NCBI RefSeq assembly: GCF_042684865.1
Contig: NZ_JBHUML010000003.1
Coordinates: forward strand, 411,771 to 475,770
DNA from: Salibacterium lacus
Lineage (GTDB): Bacteria > Bacillota > Bacilli > Bacillales > Marinococcaceae
DNA length: 64,000 nt
Reading direction: 5' to 3'
A program made the translations under genes and the position numbers. Of this stretch, positions 42,454 to 51,481 are shown in pieces. The first letter of the stretch is position 1; each line of letters starts with the position of its first letter. The notes beneath the pieces were generated by a model that had not been told where the DNA came from, ran no database searches, and saw nothing but the letters and a program-made list of their open reading frames with translations.

Positions 42454-43290
42454 TTCGGCAGTACCGTAATATTCTTCGAGCGTCTGATTTGTATCATGAA
42501 GGGTGGCTGCAAGCTCTTTTCCAACGTAGCGGAGGTGCCATGGTTCGTACTGATAACCGGTAATATCGGTTTTATCTTCCGGGTAGCGGATGACAAAGCC
42601 GTATTCATGGGCGTGCTCTTTCAGCCACTGCCCTTCCGGCGTCTCTCCGAAGTCATTGGTCAATGCGAAATCCGCCGACTGGGAGCTGACATCCATGGCA
42701 AGACCGCTCTGATGCTCACTTTCTCCCGCTTGAGCGCTGTACTGGTTGGCTGCTTCCATCCCGTCTTCTTCTGCGTTAGCGGCAAAAATGGATTCCTGGC
42801 GGTCATAGGAGCGGTACCCTGAAACAGCAAATAAATGAAGTCCTTCCTCCTCCGCTCCGCTGAACAGCGATTCCAGGGCTTTGGCTGCCGGTTCACGCAC
42901 CTGTTTTTTCGGTACATCTTCTTCATACGGGAACCGCACATCCGGAACGGTCAGATCTTCCGGCACATAATCCGACGGTAAATGGTACTGCCGGTTCACA
43001 AGAGCATCCAGTGCCGCAGGATCCTGCAGCACCCCGTCTTCATTCACAGACGGAGGGGTCGTCTGCTCCTGTTCTTCAGTCTCTGGGTCTTTTGTTTCCG
43101 GCTGTTCCTCCTCTGCCTCAAAAACAGGCTCGGATTCTTTTTCCGTTTCTGTCTCTTGTTCGGCCTGGTCTTCCTGGGGAGATGCATCCCCGCTGCTGGT
43201 CTGCTCTTCTCCCTCGGGCTGTCCGGAAGCCGAACATCCGCCGAGGGCAAGCAGAACCGCAGCACCGAAACTGATGAGCGTTTTATTCAT
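42451..43290 (-). CDS. D-alanyl-D-alanine carboxypeptidase lipoprotein (VanY/LdcB type)
   Basis: A 279-residue exported M15B metallopeptidase. A lipobox (LALGGCSAS, Cys about 19) is followed by a Glu/Gln/Pro-rich linker of about 70 residues and the peptidase domain. Zinc and catalytic motifs are FAVSGYRSYDRQ, SEHQSGLAMDVSS (His and Asp ligands) and EPWHLRYVG (catalytic Glu and third ligand His). It trims terminal D-Ala from peptidoglycan stems. It lies 8 bases after eutH, whose stop falls within its ribosome site, and is thus the last gene of an MBL-eutH-vanY operon. Confidence 0.9.
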   Translation of the reverse strand: MNKTLISFGAAVLLALGGCSASGQPEGEEQTSSGDASPQEDQAEQETETEKESEPVFEAEEEQPETKDPETEEQEQTTPPSVNEDGVLQDPAALDALVNRQYHLPSDYVPEDLTVPDVRFPYEEDVPKKQVREPAAKALESLFSGAEEEGLHLFAVSGYRSYDRQESIFAANAEEDGMEAANQYSAQAGESEHQSGLAMDVSSQSADFALTNDFGETPEGQWLKEHAHEYGFVIRYPEDKTDITGYQYEPWHLRYVGKELAATLHDTNQTLEEYYGTAE

Positions 43291-43298
43291 GGGGAATC

Positions 43299-44432
43299 CT
43301 ATCCTTTATGTTGAAATTCCTTCTTATCATACCACGATGGAGCCGTGTCAGAAATGGAGGTTCTGGATTTTTGAATCATTGCGTAAGCAACCCCCATGGC
43401 GCTTAAGCCTCCTGCCAGTTTCCCTACAAGAAGCGGTATAATCATCGCCTCATCCACAGCAGCAGTGTAACCGAGGTGACCACCGAGAAGAAATGCTCCG
43501 CTCACCGCGAAAGCATAATTCATCAATTTTCCATCCTCGTCCATATCCCTGCTGAGCGTAAACATTGGAATGATATGCGCCAACGAAGCACACCAGCCGG
43601 ACCAGGCCGCCGGGCTCATAATAAATTGTTTCCCCCGTCCCTTTCCGGAAATCAACTTCTGGAAAAAATGAACCAGCGGAAAGGCTCCTGCCAGCGTAAA
43701 CGCAAGCGTCCCAACGGTCAGTATGCCTTCCCGGGACGGGGCCATACCATCAATAATAGTCCAGCCGGTAAGCGACTGCAGCACAACGACAACCGTAGCC
43801 AGTGTTGTTACCACCGTCACCAGCCTCCCGAAAATCCGAAACCCTTGCACCATCGCTTCCATTTTCCACCATAATCCAAGTAGAATCAAACCGGATACGA
43901 GAAAAATGGGCACCAGGTTCAACACCATCTGCTGTATGGAAAACCCTGCTGCCGCTCCCCCGGCGAGCATACCGACTGGAATAGTTGTAATGCCGGCCAG
44001 TATTCCTTTCGCAAACAGGGCGTGATCTTCTTTTTTCAGGATACTCAAAGCAACAGGCACCGTAAAGGTCAGCGTTGCTCCCAGCATACTGCCAAGAAGA
44101 ATACCGGCAAACCGGGCGGATTCTTCCGTTCCCGCCAGTTCTCCGGCCAAGGCCCATCCTCCCATGTCCAGTGCCAGGATCGTGGTGGCAAACATCGACG
44201 GGTCCGCTCCCAGCCATTGGTAAACCGGTGCGACCACAGGCCGGAGAAGGTCAGCCAATACAGGGGCAAGCGAAATCATTCCCACAATCACAACAGCGAC
44301 CGGTCCCATCGCGGCAAAACCCCGGTCAAAGGCTTGCCCGTAACCAAACCGGCTGCCAAATGCTTTATCCACCCCGCCGACTATCACAAAAACCGCCAGG
44401 ATCCAAATCACAATATCCTGAAGTACTCCCAA
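43299..44432 (-). CDS. eutH: EutH-family ethanolamine transporter
   Basis: A 377-residue protein with about ten membrane helices matching EutH, a channel or carrier for ethanolamine. Typical are IVGGVDKAFGSRFGYGQAFDRGFAAMGPVA at the start (residues 17-48), ALDMGGWALAGELAG (about 88-102) and GGHLGYTAAVDEAMIIP near the end. No ethanolamine ammonia-lyase or microcompartment gene is near, so it works outside a normal eut operon. The start is TTG at 44432, six bases after TAGGA and just past the stop of the MBL hydrolase gene. Substrate is inferred from the family. Confidence 0.87.
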   Translation of the reverse strand: MGVLQDIVIWILAVFVIVGGVDKAFGSRFGYGQAFDRGFAAMGPVAVVIVGMISLAPVLADLLRPVVAPVYQWLGADPSMFATTILALDMGGWALAGELAGTEESARFAGILLGSMLGATLTFTVPVALSILKKEDHALFAKGILAGITTIPVGMLAGGAAAGFSIQQMVLNLVPIFLVSGLILLGLWWKMEAMVQGFRIFGRLVTVVTTLATVVVVLQSLTGWTIIDGMAPSREGILTVGTLAFTLAGAFPLVHFFQKLISGKGRGKQFIMSPAAWSGWCASLAHIIPMFTLSRDMDEDGKLMNYAFAVSGAFLLGGHLGYTAAVDEAMIIPLLVGKLAGGLSAMGVAYAMIQKSRTSISDTAPSWYDKKEFQHKG

Positions 44433-44447
44433 GGTATTTCCTACTCT

Positions 44448-45272
44448 CTATGCTCTATATTCCTTCTGTATCTGAGCTTTGTTGTTTTCATGTTCTTCTC
44501 TAAGATAACGCGAAAACCGGTAGCTGTCCACGAACGCTTCCAGCACATCCAATCGTTTCTGCTGCCTGATTTCGTCCCGGAGTGTTTCGATATACCAGCG
44601 CGAATCTCCGATACGGTCTCTCATTTCATCACGGTCTGTCGTGCACTTGCCGTGACCGGGAATAAGCAGCTTGATCTTTTTGTCATCCACCACTTCTTCC
44701 AGTTTATCCACCGTGCGTTCGTAGGCTTCGCTGTCATGATGAATAAAAGGAAACTCGACATCACTTACATAGTCTCCGGCAATCAAAACCCCCGGTTCAT
44801 GCACCACAGCAAACACCCCGTCGACCTGATGCCCCGGTGCAAGATAAAAAGATACTGACGTATCACCATTTTTTATCGTCTGTTCATCATGATCAATGAT
44901 AATATCAATTTGGGGATACTCCACGGGATAAGGGCGCTCAATATAATAATAGTCTTCAAAATCCTGCGCTTCCTGCACCATCTTCTTCTTGTTGGTTCTA
45001 TCCACAAATCCCCGCGAAGCAATGGTAACTGCTTCCGGAAATGCCTTCCACCCATGAATATGGTCAAAATCAGAATGCGTAAAAAGCAGGTATTTATGCT
45101 GTCCGGCATCGTTTTTTGCAACGTGCTGCCGTATGGTCTCGATTTCACCGGGGAGCCAGGTTGGATCCACGATAAGAATCATATCTTTTGTAACAGCGAC
45201 AGTGGACGTCGTTTGATAAAGCTCACTTTGAAATACCGTAACGTATTGATTTTTGTATTGCACCGGCATCAT
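44448..45272 (-). CDS. MBL-fold metallo-hydrolase
   Basis: A 274-residue metallo-beta-lactamase-fold hydrolase without a signal peptide. The metal site motif is FTHSDFDHIHGW (HxDxDH type, about 67-78), followed by APGHQVDGV, VLIAGDYVSD and LIPGHGKCT. The N-terminal segment TVFQSELYQTTSTVAVT is typical of the family that acts on small esters or lactones. It heads an operon with eutH and a carboxypeptidase. The substrate is not evident; a link to phosphoethanolamine- or ethanolamine-bearing compounds is only a contextual guess. Confidence 0.85.
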   Translation of the reverse strand: MMPVQYKNQYVTVFQSELYQTTSTVAVTKDMILIVDPTWLPGEIETIRQHVAKNDAGQHKYLLFTHSDFDHIHGWKAFPEAVTIASRGFVDRTNKKKMVQEAQDFEDYYYIERPYPVEYPQIDIIIDHDEQTIKNGDTSVSFYLAPGHQVDGVFAVVHEPGVLIAGDYVSDVEFPFIHHDSEAYERTVDKLEEVVDDKKIKLLIPGHGKCTTDRDEMRDRIGDSRWYIETLRDEIRQQKRLDVLEAFVDSYRFSRYLREEHENNKAQIQKEYRA

Positions 45273-45381
45273 GCCACCTCTTTCGTTCTATAAAAATCAC
45301 GTGTACCTGATAGAATCAGGTGTTTCCCAGCATATACCCGTTTTACCACAACGATAAAAGCGTAAAAAGGAGCCTGCCTGA

Positions 45382-46068
45382 ATGAAATATTATATATACC
45401 TGTTTATTATTATCCTGATGAGTGCATGCGGCACTGCATCTTATGAAGAAGGAGAAAAAATAAAGGCGGAAGTGACGGAGGTCGTAGACGGAGATACAGT
45501 TACCGTAGAAATGGCAGATGGCAAAGAAGAAACGATCCGCCTGCTCTTGATCGATACACCTGAAACAGTGCACCCGGAGGAACCTGTTCAACCGTACGGA
45601 CCGGAAGCCAGCGGCTATGCCAAGGATCTGCTTCCGGAAGGAAAAGAGGTTACCGTGGAAATAGACACGACCATCCGTGATGATTATGACCGTTTCCTTG
45701 CTTACCTCTGGGCTGACGGGGAGATGGTCAATAAACAAATGGTAGAAAAAGGGCTGGCCCGCGTGGCTTATATTATTGAACCAAACACCCGCTACGTGGA
45801 GCAGCTGCAGGAGGTCGAAGAAGAAGCCCGTTCCGAGGAGAAAGGGATATGGGAAAAGGAAGGCTACGCAGGGGAAGAAGGGTTTCACCCTGAAGCTGTC
45901 CAGGAAACAGAATGCGAAGATCCGAAGATTAAAGGGAATCACAGTTCAAGCGGGGATTATATTTATCATACACCCGGGAGCCGTCATTATGAACAGACCA
46001 AAGCTGAGGAAATGTTCTGCAGCACGGAAGCGGCCGAAGAAGCCGGTTTTCGCGCAGTGAAGCAGTAA
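45382..46068 (+). CDS. Thermonuclease-family lipoprotein
   Basis: A 228-residue exported nuclease of the SNase (staphylococcal nuclease) family that cuts DNA and RNA with calcium. The lipobox is LMSACGTA (Cys16). The nuclease has VVDGDTV, IRLLLIDTPE (Arg and Asp), the Glu-bearing PEEPVQPYGPEAS and DRFLAYLW with the second Arg. The last 50 residues (KGNHSSSGDYIYHTPGS..YEQTKAEEMFCS) form the small cysteine-containing domain often attached to such nucleases. Single gene ending at a shared terminator. Confidence 0.92.
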   Translation: MKYYIYLFIIILMSACGTASYEEGEKIKAEVTEVVDGDTVTVEMADGKEETIRLLLIDTPETVHPEEPVQPYGPEASGYAKDLLPEGKEVTVEIDTTIRDDYDRFLAYLWADGEMVNKQMVEKGLARVAYIIEPNTRYVEQLQEVEEEARSEEKGIWEKEGYAGEEGFHPEAVQETECEDPKIKGNHSSSGDYIYHTPGSRHYEQTKAEEMFCSTEAAEEAGFRAVKQ

Positions 46069-46072
46069 ATAA

Positions 46073-46108
46073 ATAAGCTGGCTGAACATCCCGTTTCAGC
46101 CGGCTTAT
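46073..46108. terminator. Hairpin between converging nuclease and stress-protein genes
   Basis: A 14-pair stem (ATAAGCTGGCTGAA / TTCAGCCGGCTTAT) with one G-U pair and an 8-base loop. T-rich tails on both strands make it a likely bidirectional terminator. Confidence 0.8.
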
Positions 46109-46115
46109 CCTCTCA

Positions 46116-46541
46116 CTATTTTAGATTTAGTTCCTGCGGCGGCTCCCCTGCTTTATTCATGAGCCTCATTCCTTCAGGCTGTATTTCAAGCATGATGAAT
46201 TCGGGGTCGTCGATTCCGTCAAACCAGTGGTTCATGCTCTCATGCCAGAATTGCTGCTTGACCGTTTTATCTTCCCGGATAACGGCTTTTCCCGATACCT
46301 CCACATAAAGATCATCAAGTCCTTCTCCTTCATATCCAAGCAGAATGTGTACGTATGGATTCTTGTCAATTTCTTCAGCCTTATGGGTATCTCTGCTCGT
46401 CGGCGTATAAAGGGTGATGTCGTCATGATAAAACGTCATGTACCTCGAATGCGGACGCTCCTGCTCTACCGTCGCCAGCACCCCTGTTTTGTATTCATCA
46501 ATAATGTGCAGAATTTTATTTTTGAGTTCATTTTGTTCCAT
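46116..46541 (-). CDS. Pyridoxamine 5'-phosphate oxidase-fold general stress protein
   Basis: A 141-residue flavin-binding split-barrel protein similar to Bacillus general stress protein 26 (YdaG). Segments GVLATVEQERPHSRYMTFYHDD and VHILLGYEGEG fit the fold; such proteins bind FMN or F420-like cofactors and are not true PNP oxidases. A SigB-type promoter is found upstream, supporting a general stress role. AAAGGAGGT precedes the ATG. The exact reaction is unknown. Confidence 0.88.
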   Translation of the reverse strand: MEQNELKNKILHIIDEYKTGVLATVEQERPHSRYMTFYHDDITLYTPTSRDTHKAEEIDKNPYVHILLGYEGEGLDDLYVEVSGKAVIREDKTVKQQFWHESMNHWFDGIDDPEFIMLEIQPEGMRLMNKAGEPPQELNLK

Positions 46542-46579
46542 GAAAAGGACCTCCTTTTTTTCTGCTCTTATAAAATAGG

Positions 46580-46605
46580 ATTCCCCTGCGAAACACCGTA
46601 TAAAC
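46580..46605 (-). promoter_or_regulatory. SigB-type promoter of the stress-protein gene
   Basis: On the minus strand GTTTAT (46605-46600) and GGGAAT (46585-46580) with a 14-base spacer match the SigB consensus (GTTTaa, 12-15, GGGtAt). It lies about 40 bases before the start. Confidence 0.75.
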
Positions 46606-46715
46606 CTTGTCGATTTTTTTACATCGATAAGATGTCACAGTATTTCACTTACATTTAATGAAAAAGATGCCGATATAATCATTGCTATTTCAAAAGGAAG
46701 CAAGGAGGAAATAAT

Positions 46716-47582
46716 ATGAGTGCACAAACCAGCACCGGGACAGACATAAGTATTCTGGATGCCTTTATAAAAGTGTCCCCATTTTTAAACCAGCTATCCC
46801 AGGAGGATGTAACCGTCGGCATATACAATACAGAAGAACTGGTACTAAACATCCCCGGAAAAACGTTCAAACTTCCCGTCAAAGTAGGAGATCCCCTGCA
46901 GGAAGGCGACATCATCGCAAAAGCGATTTTCGAAAATAAACCCCAAAGCATGATCGTTCCAAAAGAGGTATTCGGTGTTTCCGTAGCGGCCAATGCCATC
47001 CCGCTCCGTGATGAGAACCAAAACGTCATCGGCGGCGTGGGCCTTGGAACCAGCATCGAAAAAAACCAGCTGCTTGCCGACGTCAGCCATGGTCTGACAG
47101 ATATGTTTGAAAACATGAGCGCCTCGATTGAAGAGATTACTTCATCGATTGATGAACTATCCAGCAATTTGAATCAGACGACTGAAGCCTTTGAAGAAAT
47201 GGGCGCCGGAGTCGGCAGGATTGAATCATTTTCCGAACAAGTAACAAACATTTCCGAAAAAAGTCATATTCTAGGACTTAATGCCTCCATTGAGGCGGCA
47301 AGAGCAGGGGAATACGGGAAAGGGTTCTCCGTAGTTTCAAAAGAAGTCCAGAACATGGGCAGCCAGACAAAACAATTTGCGGCCGACATCCGGAAAACAA
47401 CGAACGAATTAAATGACAAAATTGCATCGCTCCAGCACATGGTGAAAAACGTAAATGAACAATCGACGGAACAGGCCAAAGCAATGGACGATATGTCAGA
47501 AACGGTGCAGCGTGTGTACCATGAAGTGCAGAAATTAAACGAGATGGCATCCAGCCATACTGATGAAGGAAAGGGAGACTAA
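46716..47582 (+). CDS. yfmS: Soluble chemoreceptor, YfmS-like
   Basis: A 288-residue methyl-accepting chemotaxis protein without membrane helices. Residues 1-130 form an unusual sensor module of small beta elements (KTFKLPVKVGDPLQEGDI); residues 130-288 are the helical signalling part with the hairpin tip near ISEKSHILGLNASIEAARAGEYGKGFSVVSKEVQ, which binds CheW and CheA. Length, order and sequence fit Bacillus YfmS, a cytosolic receptor that influences rotation. It is followed after 3 bases by an aldehyde dehydrogenase gene, the same pairing as yfmS-yfmT, suggesting a shared cue such as an aldehyde. Confidence 0.87.
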   Translation: MSAQTSTGTDISILDAFIKVSPFLNQLSQEDVTVGIYNTEELVLNIPGKTFKLPVKVGDPLQEGDIIAKAIFENKPQSMIVPKEVFGVSVAANAIPLRDENQNVIGGVGLGTSIEKNQLLADVSHGLTDMFENMSASIEEITSSIDELSSNLNQTTEAFEEMGAGVGRIESFSEQVTNISEKSHILGLNASIEAARAGEYGKGFSVVSKEVQNMGSQTKQFAADIRKTTNELNDKIASLQHMVKNVNEQSTEQAKAMDDMSETVQRVYHEVQKLNEMASSHTDEGKGD

Positions 47583-47585
47583 CCG

Positions 47586-49049
47586 ATGACATATACATTT
47601 GAAGACTTAAATACACAGGCACTCGGCGGAACCTGGCGTGATGGGAACGGCAGCCGCAGGATGGAGAACTACAACCCCTACTCCGGGCAGTTACTCGGAG
47701 CAGCCGCATCCGCTTCCCCCGACGACCTTCATGCCGCCTATGAAAGTGCCGATCAGGTACAGAAAGAGTGGAATGAACTCAACCCTTACAAACGAAGAGA
47801 CATGCTGCTGGAGCTGGCGGCAGTTCTTGAAAAAAGAGAGAGTGAAATCACCGAGTTAATCATAGATGAGTTAGGCGGCACCCGCTTAAAAGCAGGATTC
47901 GAGATTGGTCTCGTCAAAGACATGATTAAAGAAGCGGCTACCTATCCGCTGCGGATGAACGGGCAGATCCTCCCCTCCCCGGTGGATGGAAAAGAAAACC
48001 GCGTATACCAGATGCCTGTCGGCGTGGTCGGGGTGATCAGCCCATTTAATTTCCCATTCTTTCTATCTATGAAGTCCGTGGTAACAGCTGTCGGAGCAGG
48101 AAACGGCGTGGTCATCAAACCACACGAAGACACTCCGGTAACCGGCGGGACGATGATTGTTCAGCTGTTTGAAGAAGCCGGATTTCCTAAAGGACTGGTG
48201 AACGCCGTTCTGCTCGACATCGGTGAGGTTGGTGACTTATTTGTCTCCCACCCTTTAAACAAAGTGATCTCTTTTACAGGGTCAACAGCTGTTGGAAAGA
48301 AAATCGGAGAACTCGCCGGCCGGTACCTGAAAAAAGCCTCGCTTGAATTAGGAGGAAACAGCGCTCTTGTTGTTCTCGATGACGCTGATGTTGATTATGC
48401 TGTCAGTGCTGCTGTGTTCAGCCGTTTCACCCATCAGGGGCAGATCTGCATGTCCGCCAACCGGATTCTCGTTCATGAATCCATCAAGGAAACCTTTCTG
48501 GAAAAGTACAAAGAAACCGTCGCTTCTCTGAAAGTCGGGGATCCCCGTGAAGAGGACACCATCATCGGGCCGCTTATTAACAAAAAACAGGCAGACACCT
48601 TGATGAAAATCATTGAGGAGGGCATCGAAGAAGGAGCTGTCCCGCTCCTGAAAGGCGAAGCCGATGGCAGCCTTGTCTCCCCGACCATCCTGACAGAAGT
48701 CACTCCGGATATGAAGGCAGCCCGGGAAGAATTGTTCGGACCGGCTGTCAGTGTACTTACCTTCCGGACCGATGAAGAAGCACTCGCTATTGCTAACGCC
48801 TCCGACTACGGTCTGAGCGGGGCCATTCATACCGAAGACATCGAACGGGGTGCAGAACTGGCAAAACGGATGGAAACAGGTATGATTCATATCAATGACG
48901 GTACGATTAATGACGAGCCGATTGTCGCATTCGGCGGAGAAAAAATGTCCGGTATCGGCCGGTTGAACGGAGATGAAAGCCTCGATGCTTTCACCACGAA
49001 AAAATGGATTTCCGTCCAGCACACGAAACGAACGTTTCCTTACTCCTGA
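47586..49049 (+). CDS. yfmT: Aldehyde dehydrogenase, YfmT-like
   Basis: A 487-residue NAD(P)-dependent aldehyde dehydrogenase. The nucleotide and substrate motifs are GVVGVISPFNFPFFLSMKS (about 140-158), VIKPHEDTP, FTGSTAVGKKIG, the general base Glu254 in LELGGNSALVV and catalytic Cys288 in QGQICMSANRI. It is nearest to vanillin/benzaldehyde dehydrogenases such as YfmT. Translationally coupled to the soluble chemoreceptor gene upstream and ended by a strong terminator. Aromatic aldehyde specificity is inferred from that relationship. Confidence 0.92.
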   Translation: MTYTFEDLNTQALGGTWRDGNGSRRMENYNPYSGQLLGAAASASPDDLHAAYESADQVQKEWNELNPYKRRDMLLELAAVLEKRESEITELIIDELGGTRLKAGFEIGLVKDMIKEAATYPLRMNGQILPSPVDGKENRVYQMPVGVVGVISPFNFPFFLSMKSVVTAVGAGNGVVIKPHEDTPVTGGTMIVQLFEEAGFPKGLVNAVLLDIGEVGDLFVSHPLNKVISFTGSTAVGKKIGELAGRYLKKASLELGGNSALVVLDDADVDYAVSAAVFSRFTHQGQICMSANRILVHESIKETFLEKYKETVASLKVGDPREEDTIIGPLINKKQADTLMKIIEEGIEEGAVPLLKGEADGSLVSPTILTEVTPDMKAAREELFGPAVSVLTFRTDEEALAIANASDYGLSGAIHTEDIERGAELAKRMETGMIHINDGTINDEPIVAFGGEKMSGIGRLNGDESLDAFTTKKWISVQHTKRTFPYS

Positions 49050-49144
49050 CCAGCAGTACTTTTTAAACAAACGTTTGATGAATGCCAGCCGCTCTACTTC
49101 ATCCCAAACATCTGGTTATCTCTACCGTGCCGATTCTGCCTTTT

Positions 49145-49191
49145 CATACCTCCGCTTTGTCTCTGGACAAAGCGGAGGTATGAATTTTTTT
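49145..49191 (+). terminator. Terminator of the yfmST-like operon
   Basis: A perfect 15-pair stem CATACCTCCGCTTTG / CAAAGCGGAGGTATG with an 8-base loop and a T-run, about 95 bases after the stop. Confidence 0.9.
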
Positions 49192-49364
49192 CGTGAATGA
49201 AAGATATCAAATGATAAACCTCGATATTTGAAGATATAACCTGTTCATTAAAAATGAAAGAACCAGGTCTTTATTCCTTCTGCTTTACTTATGTTAAATA
49301 ATTATTTAAAGTTTTAATTATTAAAAATATATTTAATAATTAATCGCAGGGGGGAAGATCCAAC
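49192..49364. other. AT-rich promoter region of the GDPD gene
   Basis: Very AT-rich, with several TTAATTATT-like repeats at 49298-49345 directly before the ribosome site. A promoter must lie here, but the runs of A and T prevent choosing one pair of boxes. No gene is visible. Confidence 0.4.
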
Positions 49365-50393
49365 ATGGTATCAAAGTGGAGAAGAATGACCGTTTACCTT
49401 TTATTTATACTTTTTATAGCAGCTTGTAGTAATGAAAAAGCCGGTACTTCTGAAGGTTCCGGAGAAAATGAAACAAAAACGAGTGCTGAAAGCAGCTCAG
49501 AAGATCCCGAAAGCTCTGCTTCCGAAGTGTTAGATCCCTCAGCTGTTCAGGATCAGGAAATCATGAACATTGCACACCGGGGAGCAAGCGGCAGTGCACC
49601 GGAAGCCACAACCTTCGCCTTTGATCAGGCGGCTGAGGTGGAGAATGCATGGCTGGAAATGGATGTCCAGAAAACGAAGGACGGGAGACTTGTCGTTATT
49701 CATGACGAGGATGTCAAACGTACAACCAACGGCGAAGGCGAGGTTGGAGAATTCACTCTGAAAGAACTCCAAAATCTCGATGCCGGGTCCTGGTTTAATG
49801 AAGAAAACCCGAATAAGGCGGATGAATCTTATGAAAATGCTTCTGTTATGACACTGAAAGAGGTATTTGAACGCTATGGCACCGAAGAAAACTATTACAT
49901 AGAAACCAAATCACCGGAGTTAAACAATGATATGGAGGAACCACTGGTTGAGTTAGTGGAAGAGTATGATTTGATTGAAAATAACAGTATTATCATCCAA
50001 TCGTTTAATCAGGACAGCTTGAAGACCATTCATGAATTAAATCAAGATATTCCTCTGATCCAGCTGCTGTGGTGGGAAGTCGATGAAGAAACCGGCAAAC
50101 GTAAGGAGTGGCTCGACATCACACCGGCTCCTGAAGACATGACAGCGGAAGACTACGAAGAGATACGAAGTTATGCTGCGGGGATCGGTCCGCATCTGAC
50201 GTTTGAAGATACAGAAGTAATTGATGAAGAGTTCGTCCAGAAAACATTGGATCATAATCTTTTATTCCATGTTTATACAATCAATAGCGAAGACAATATG
50301 GAACGTCTGATAGATTGGGGTGTTACAGGTATATTTACAAATTATCCTGAACAACTGCAGCGTGTCATAGAAGAAACAGAGAATGATTCATAA
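49365..50393 (+). CDS. Glycerophosphodiester phosphodiesterase lipoprotein
   Basis: A 342-residue exported lipoprotein (lipobox IAACSNE, Cys about 22) with a Ser/Glu-rich linker and a GDPD TIM-barrel domain that splits glycerophosphodiesters to glycerol-3-phosphate and an alcohol. The catalytic motifs are MNIAHRGASGSAPEAT (His-Arg, about residue 69), LEMDVQKTKDGRLVVIHDEDVKRTTNG and YYIETKSPE. At the surface it would harvest glycerol phosphate from phospholipid or teichoic acid debris. GGGGGG precedes the ATG. Single-gene unit. Confidence 0.93.
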   Translation: MVSKWRRMTVYLLFILFIAACSNEKAGTSEGSGENETKTSAESSSEDPESSASEVLDPSAVQDQEIMNIAHRGASGSAPEATTFAFDQAAEVENAWLEMDVQKTKDGRLVVIHDEDVKRTTNGEGEVGEFTLKELQNLDAGSWFNEENPNKADESYENASVMTLKEVFERYGTEENYYIETKSPELNNDMEEPLVELVEEYDLIENNSIIIQSFNQDSLKTIHELNQDIPLIQLLWWEVDEETGKRKEWLDITPAPEDMTAEDYEEIRSYAAGIGPHLTFEDTEVIDEEFVQKTLDHNLLFHVYTINSEDNMERLIDWGVTGIFTNYPEQLQRVIEETENDS

Positions 50394-50462
50394 CATCTAT
50401 TTCATTTGTCACCAAGGGAGGCCCCGGCTTTCCGGAGGTCCCCTTTTTCCATTCACAAGTAA

Positions 50463-51392
50463 TCAAGGCAGACGCTCCAGTGCCTTTTTCAGCATACTCC
50501 AAAATACATCATTGTTCAGGTCACGGGCCACGTGGACATTCGGTGCTTTCCCTGTCGTCTGGAGCGAATCAATAACCGTCATGCCCATCGTATAGGTGCC
50601 GCTCGTTTCGACGTTAACCGGCAGGTGCTCCGTGGAGAAGACATTCTCATTGATACTGAAGGCCGCGGCACACGCATCATGAAGAGGCGCTGCAAAAAAG
50701 CCGAAGAGACTACGGTATGTACCAGCGAAATAATCCAGAAGCTCCGCTGTGAACGCGGCGGCTTTCGTCCCTGCTCCGCGCAGAAATTCTTTCTCCTCGT
50801 CCCCGGCCAACGCCTGATGGGTAAGATCCAGACCTGCCATCGTGACCGGCAGACCACTTTCAAAAACAATGCGGGCCGCTTCCGGATCGGCATATATATT
50901 GAATTCCGCCGCCGGTGTCCAATTCCCGTACGATCCTCCTCCCATCAACACGATATCTTTTATATTCTTTTTGACCCCGGGATACCGTTTCAACAGCCAG
51001 GCGATATTGGTGAGAGGTCCTGTCGGAACAAGGGTAATGGGTTCCTCTGCGTGAAGGAGAAGCTCTGCCGTAAGATCCACCCCGTGCTGCCCTTCCACTA
51101 TTTTTTCAGGTTCCGGAAGCTCTGGACCTTCCAGTCCGGTCTCCCCGTGGATATGGGGCGCTGTAACCGCGGTTCGTACAAGAGGTTCACCAGCTCCCTC
51201 CGCCACAGGAACGTTTCGAAGACCCGCCATCTCCGCAACAATCAAAGCATTTTTCGTCGTATGTTCGATCCGTGCATTCCCGGACACCGTAGTAATCGCT
51301 TGAATATCAACTTCCGGGGACCCGGCCGCGAGAAAAATCGCTATCGCGTCATCATGACCAGGATCACAATCCATAATAATCGGTTTTGGCAT
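50463..51392 (-). CDS. Nucleoside hydrolase
   Basis: A 309-residue calcium-dependent N-ribohydrolase of the IunH family that splits ribonucleosides into base and ribose. The metal and ribose-binding DCDPGHDDA motif is at residues 8-16; LVPTGPLTNIAWLL, LMGGGSYGNWTPAAEFNIYADPEAA and the C-terminal HDACAAAF (about 239) are typical. No signal peptide. AAGGAAAGG precedes the ATG. It is a single gene between a GDPD lipoprotein and a repeat-rich intergenic region. Confidence 0.93.
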   Translation of the reverse strand: MPKPIIMDCDPGHDDAIAIFLAAGSPEVDIQAITTVSGNARIEHTTKNALIVAEMAGLRNVPVAEGAGEPLVRTAVTAPHIHGETGLEGPELPEPEKIVEGQHGVDLTAELLLHAEEPITLVPTGPLTNIAWLLKRYPGVKKNIKDIVLMGGGSYGNWTPAAEFNIYADPEAARIVFESGLPVTMAGLDLTHQALAGDEEKEFLRGAGTKAAAFTAELLDYFAGTYRSLFGFFAAPLHDACAAAFSINENVFSTEHLPVNVETSGTYTMGMTVIDSLQTTGKAPNVHVARDLNNDVFWSMLKKALERLP

Positions 51393-51481
51393 AACTATAT
51401 TCCTTTCCTTATGTGACTGACGTTCCCCCTCATTGTAACACGGGCAGAACGTTCACAAAGCTTGGTACAAAGGCATGGGAA

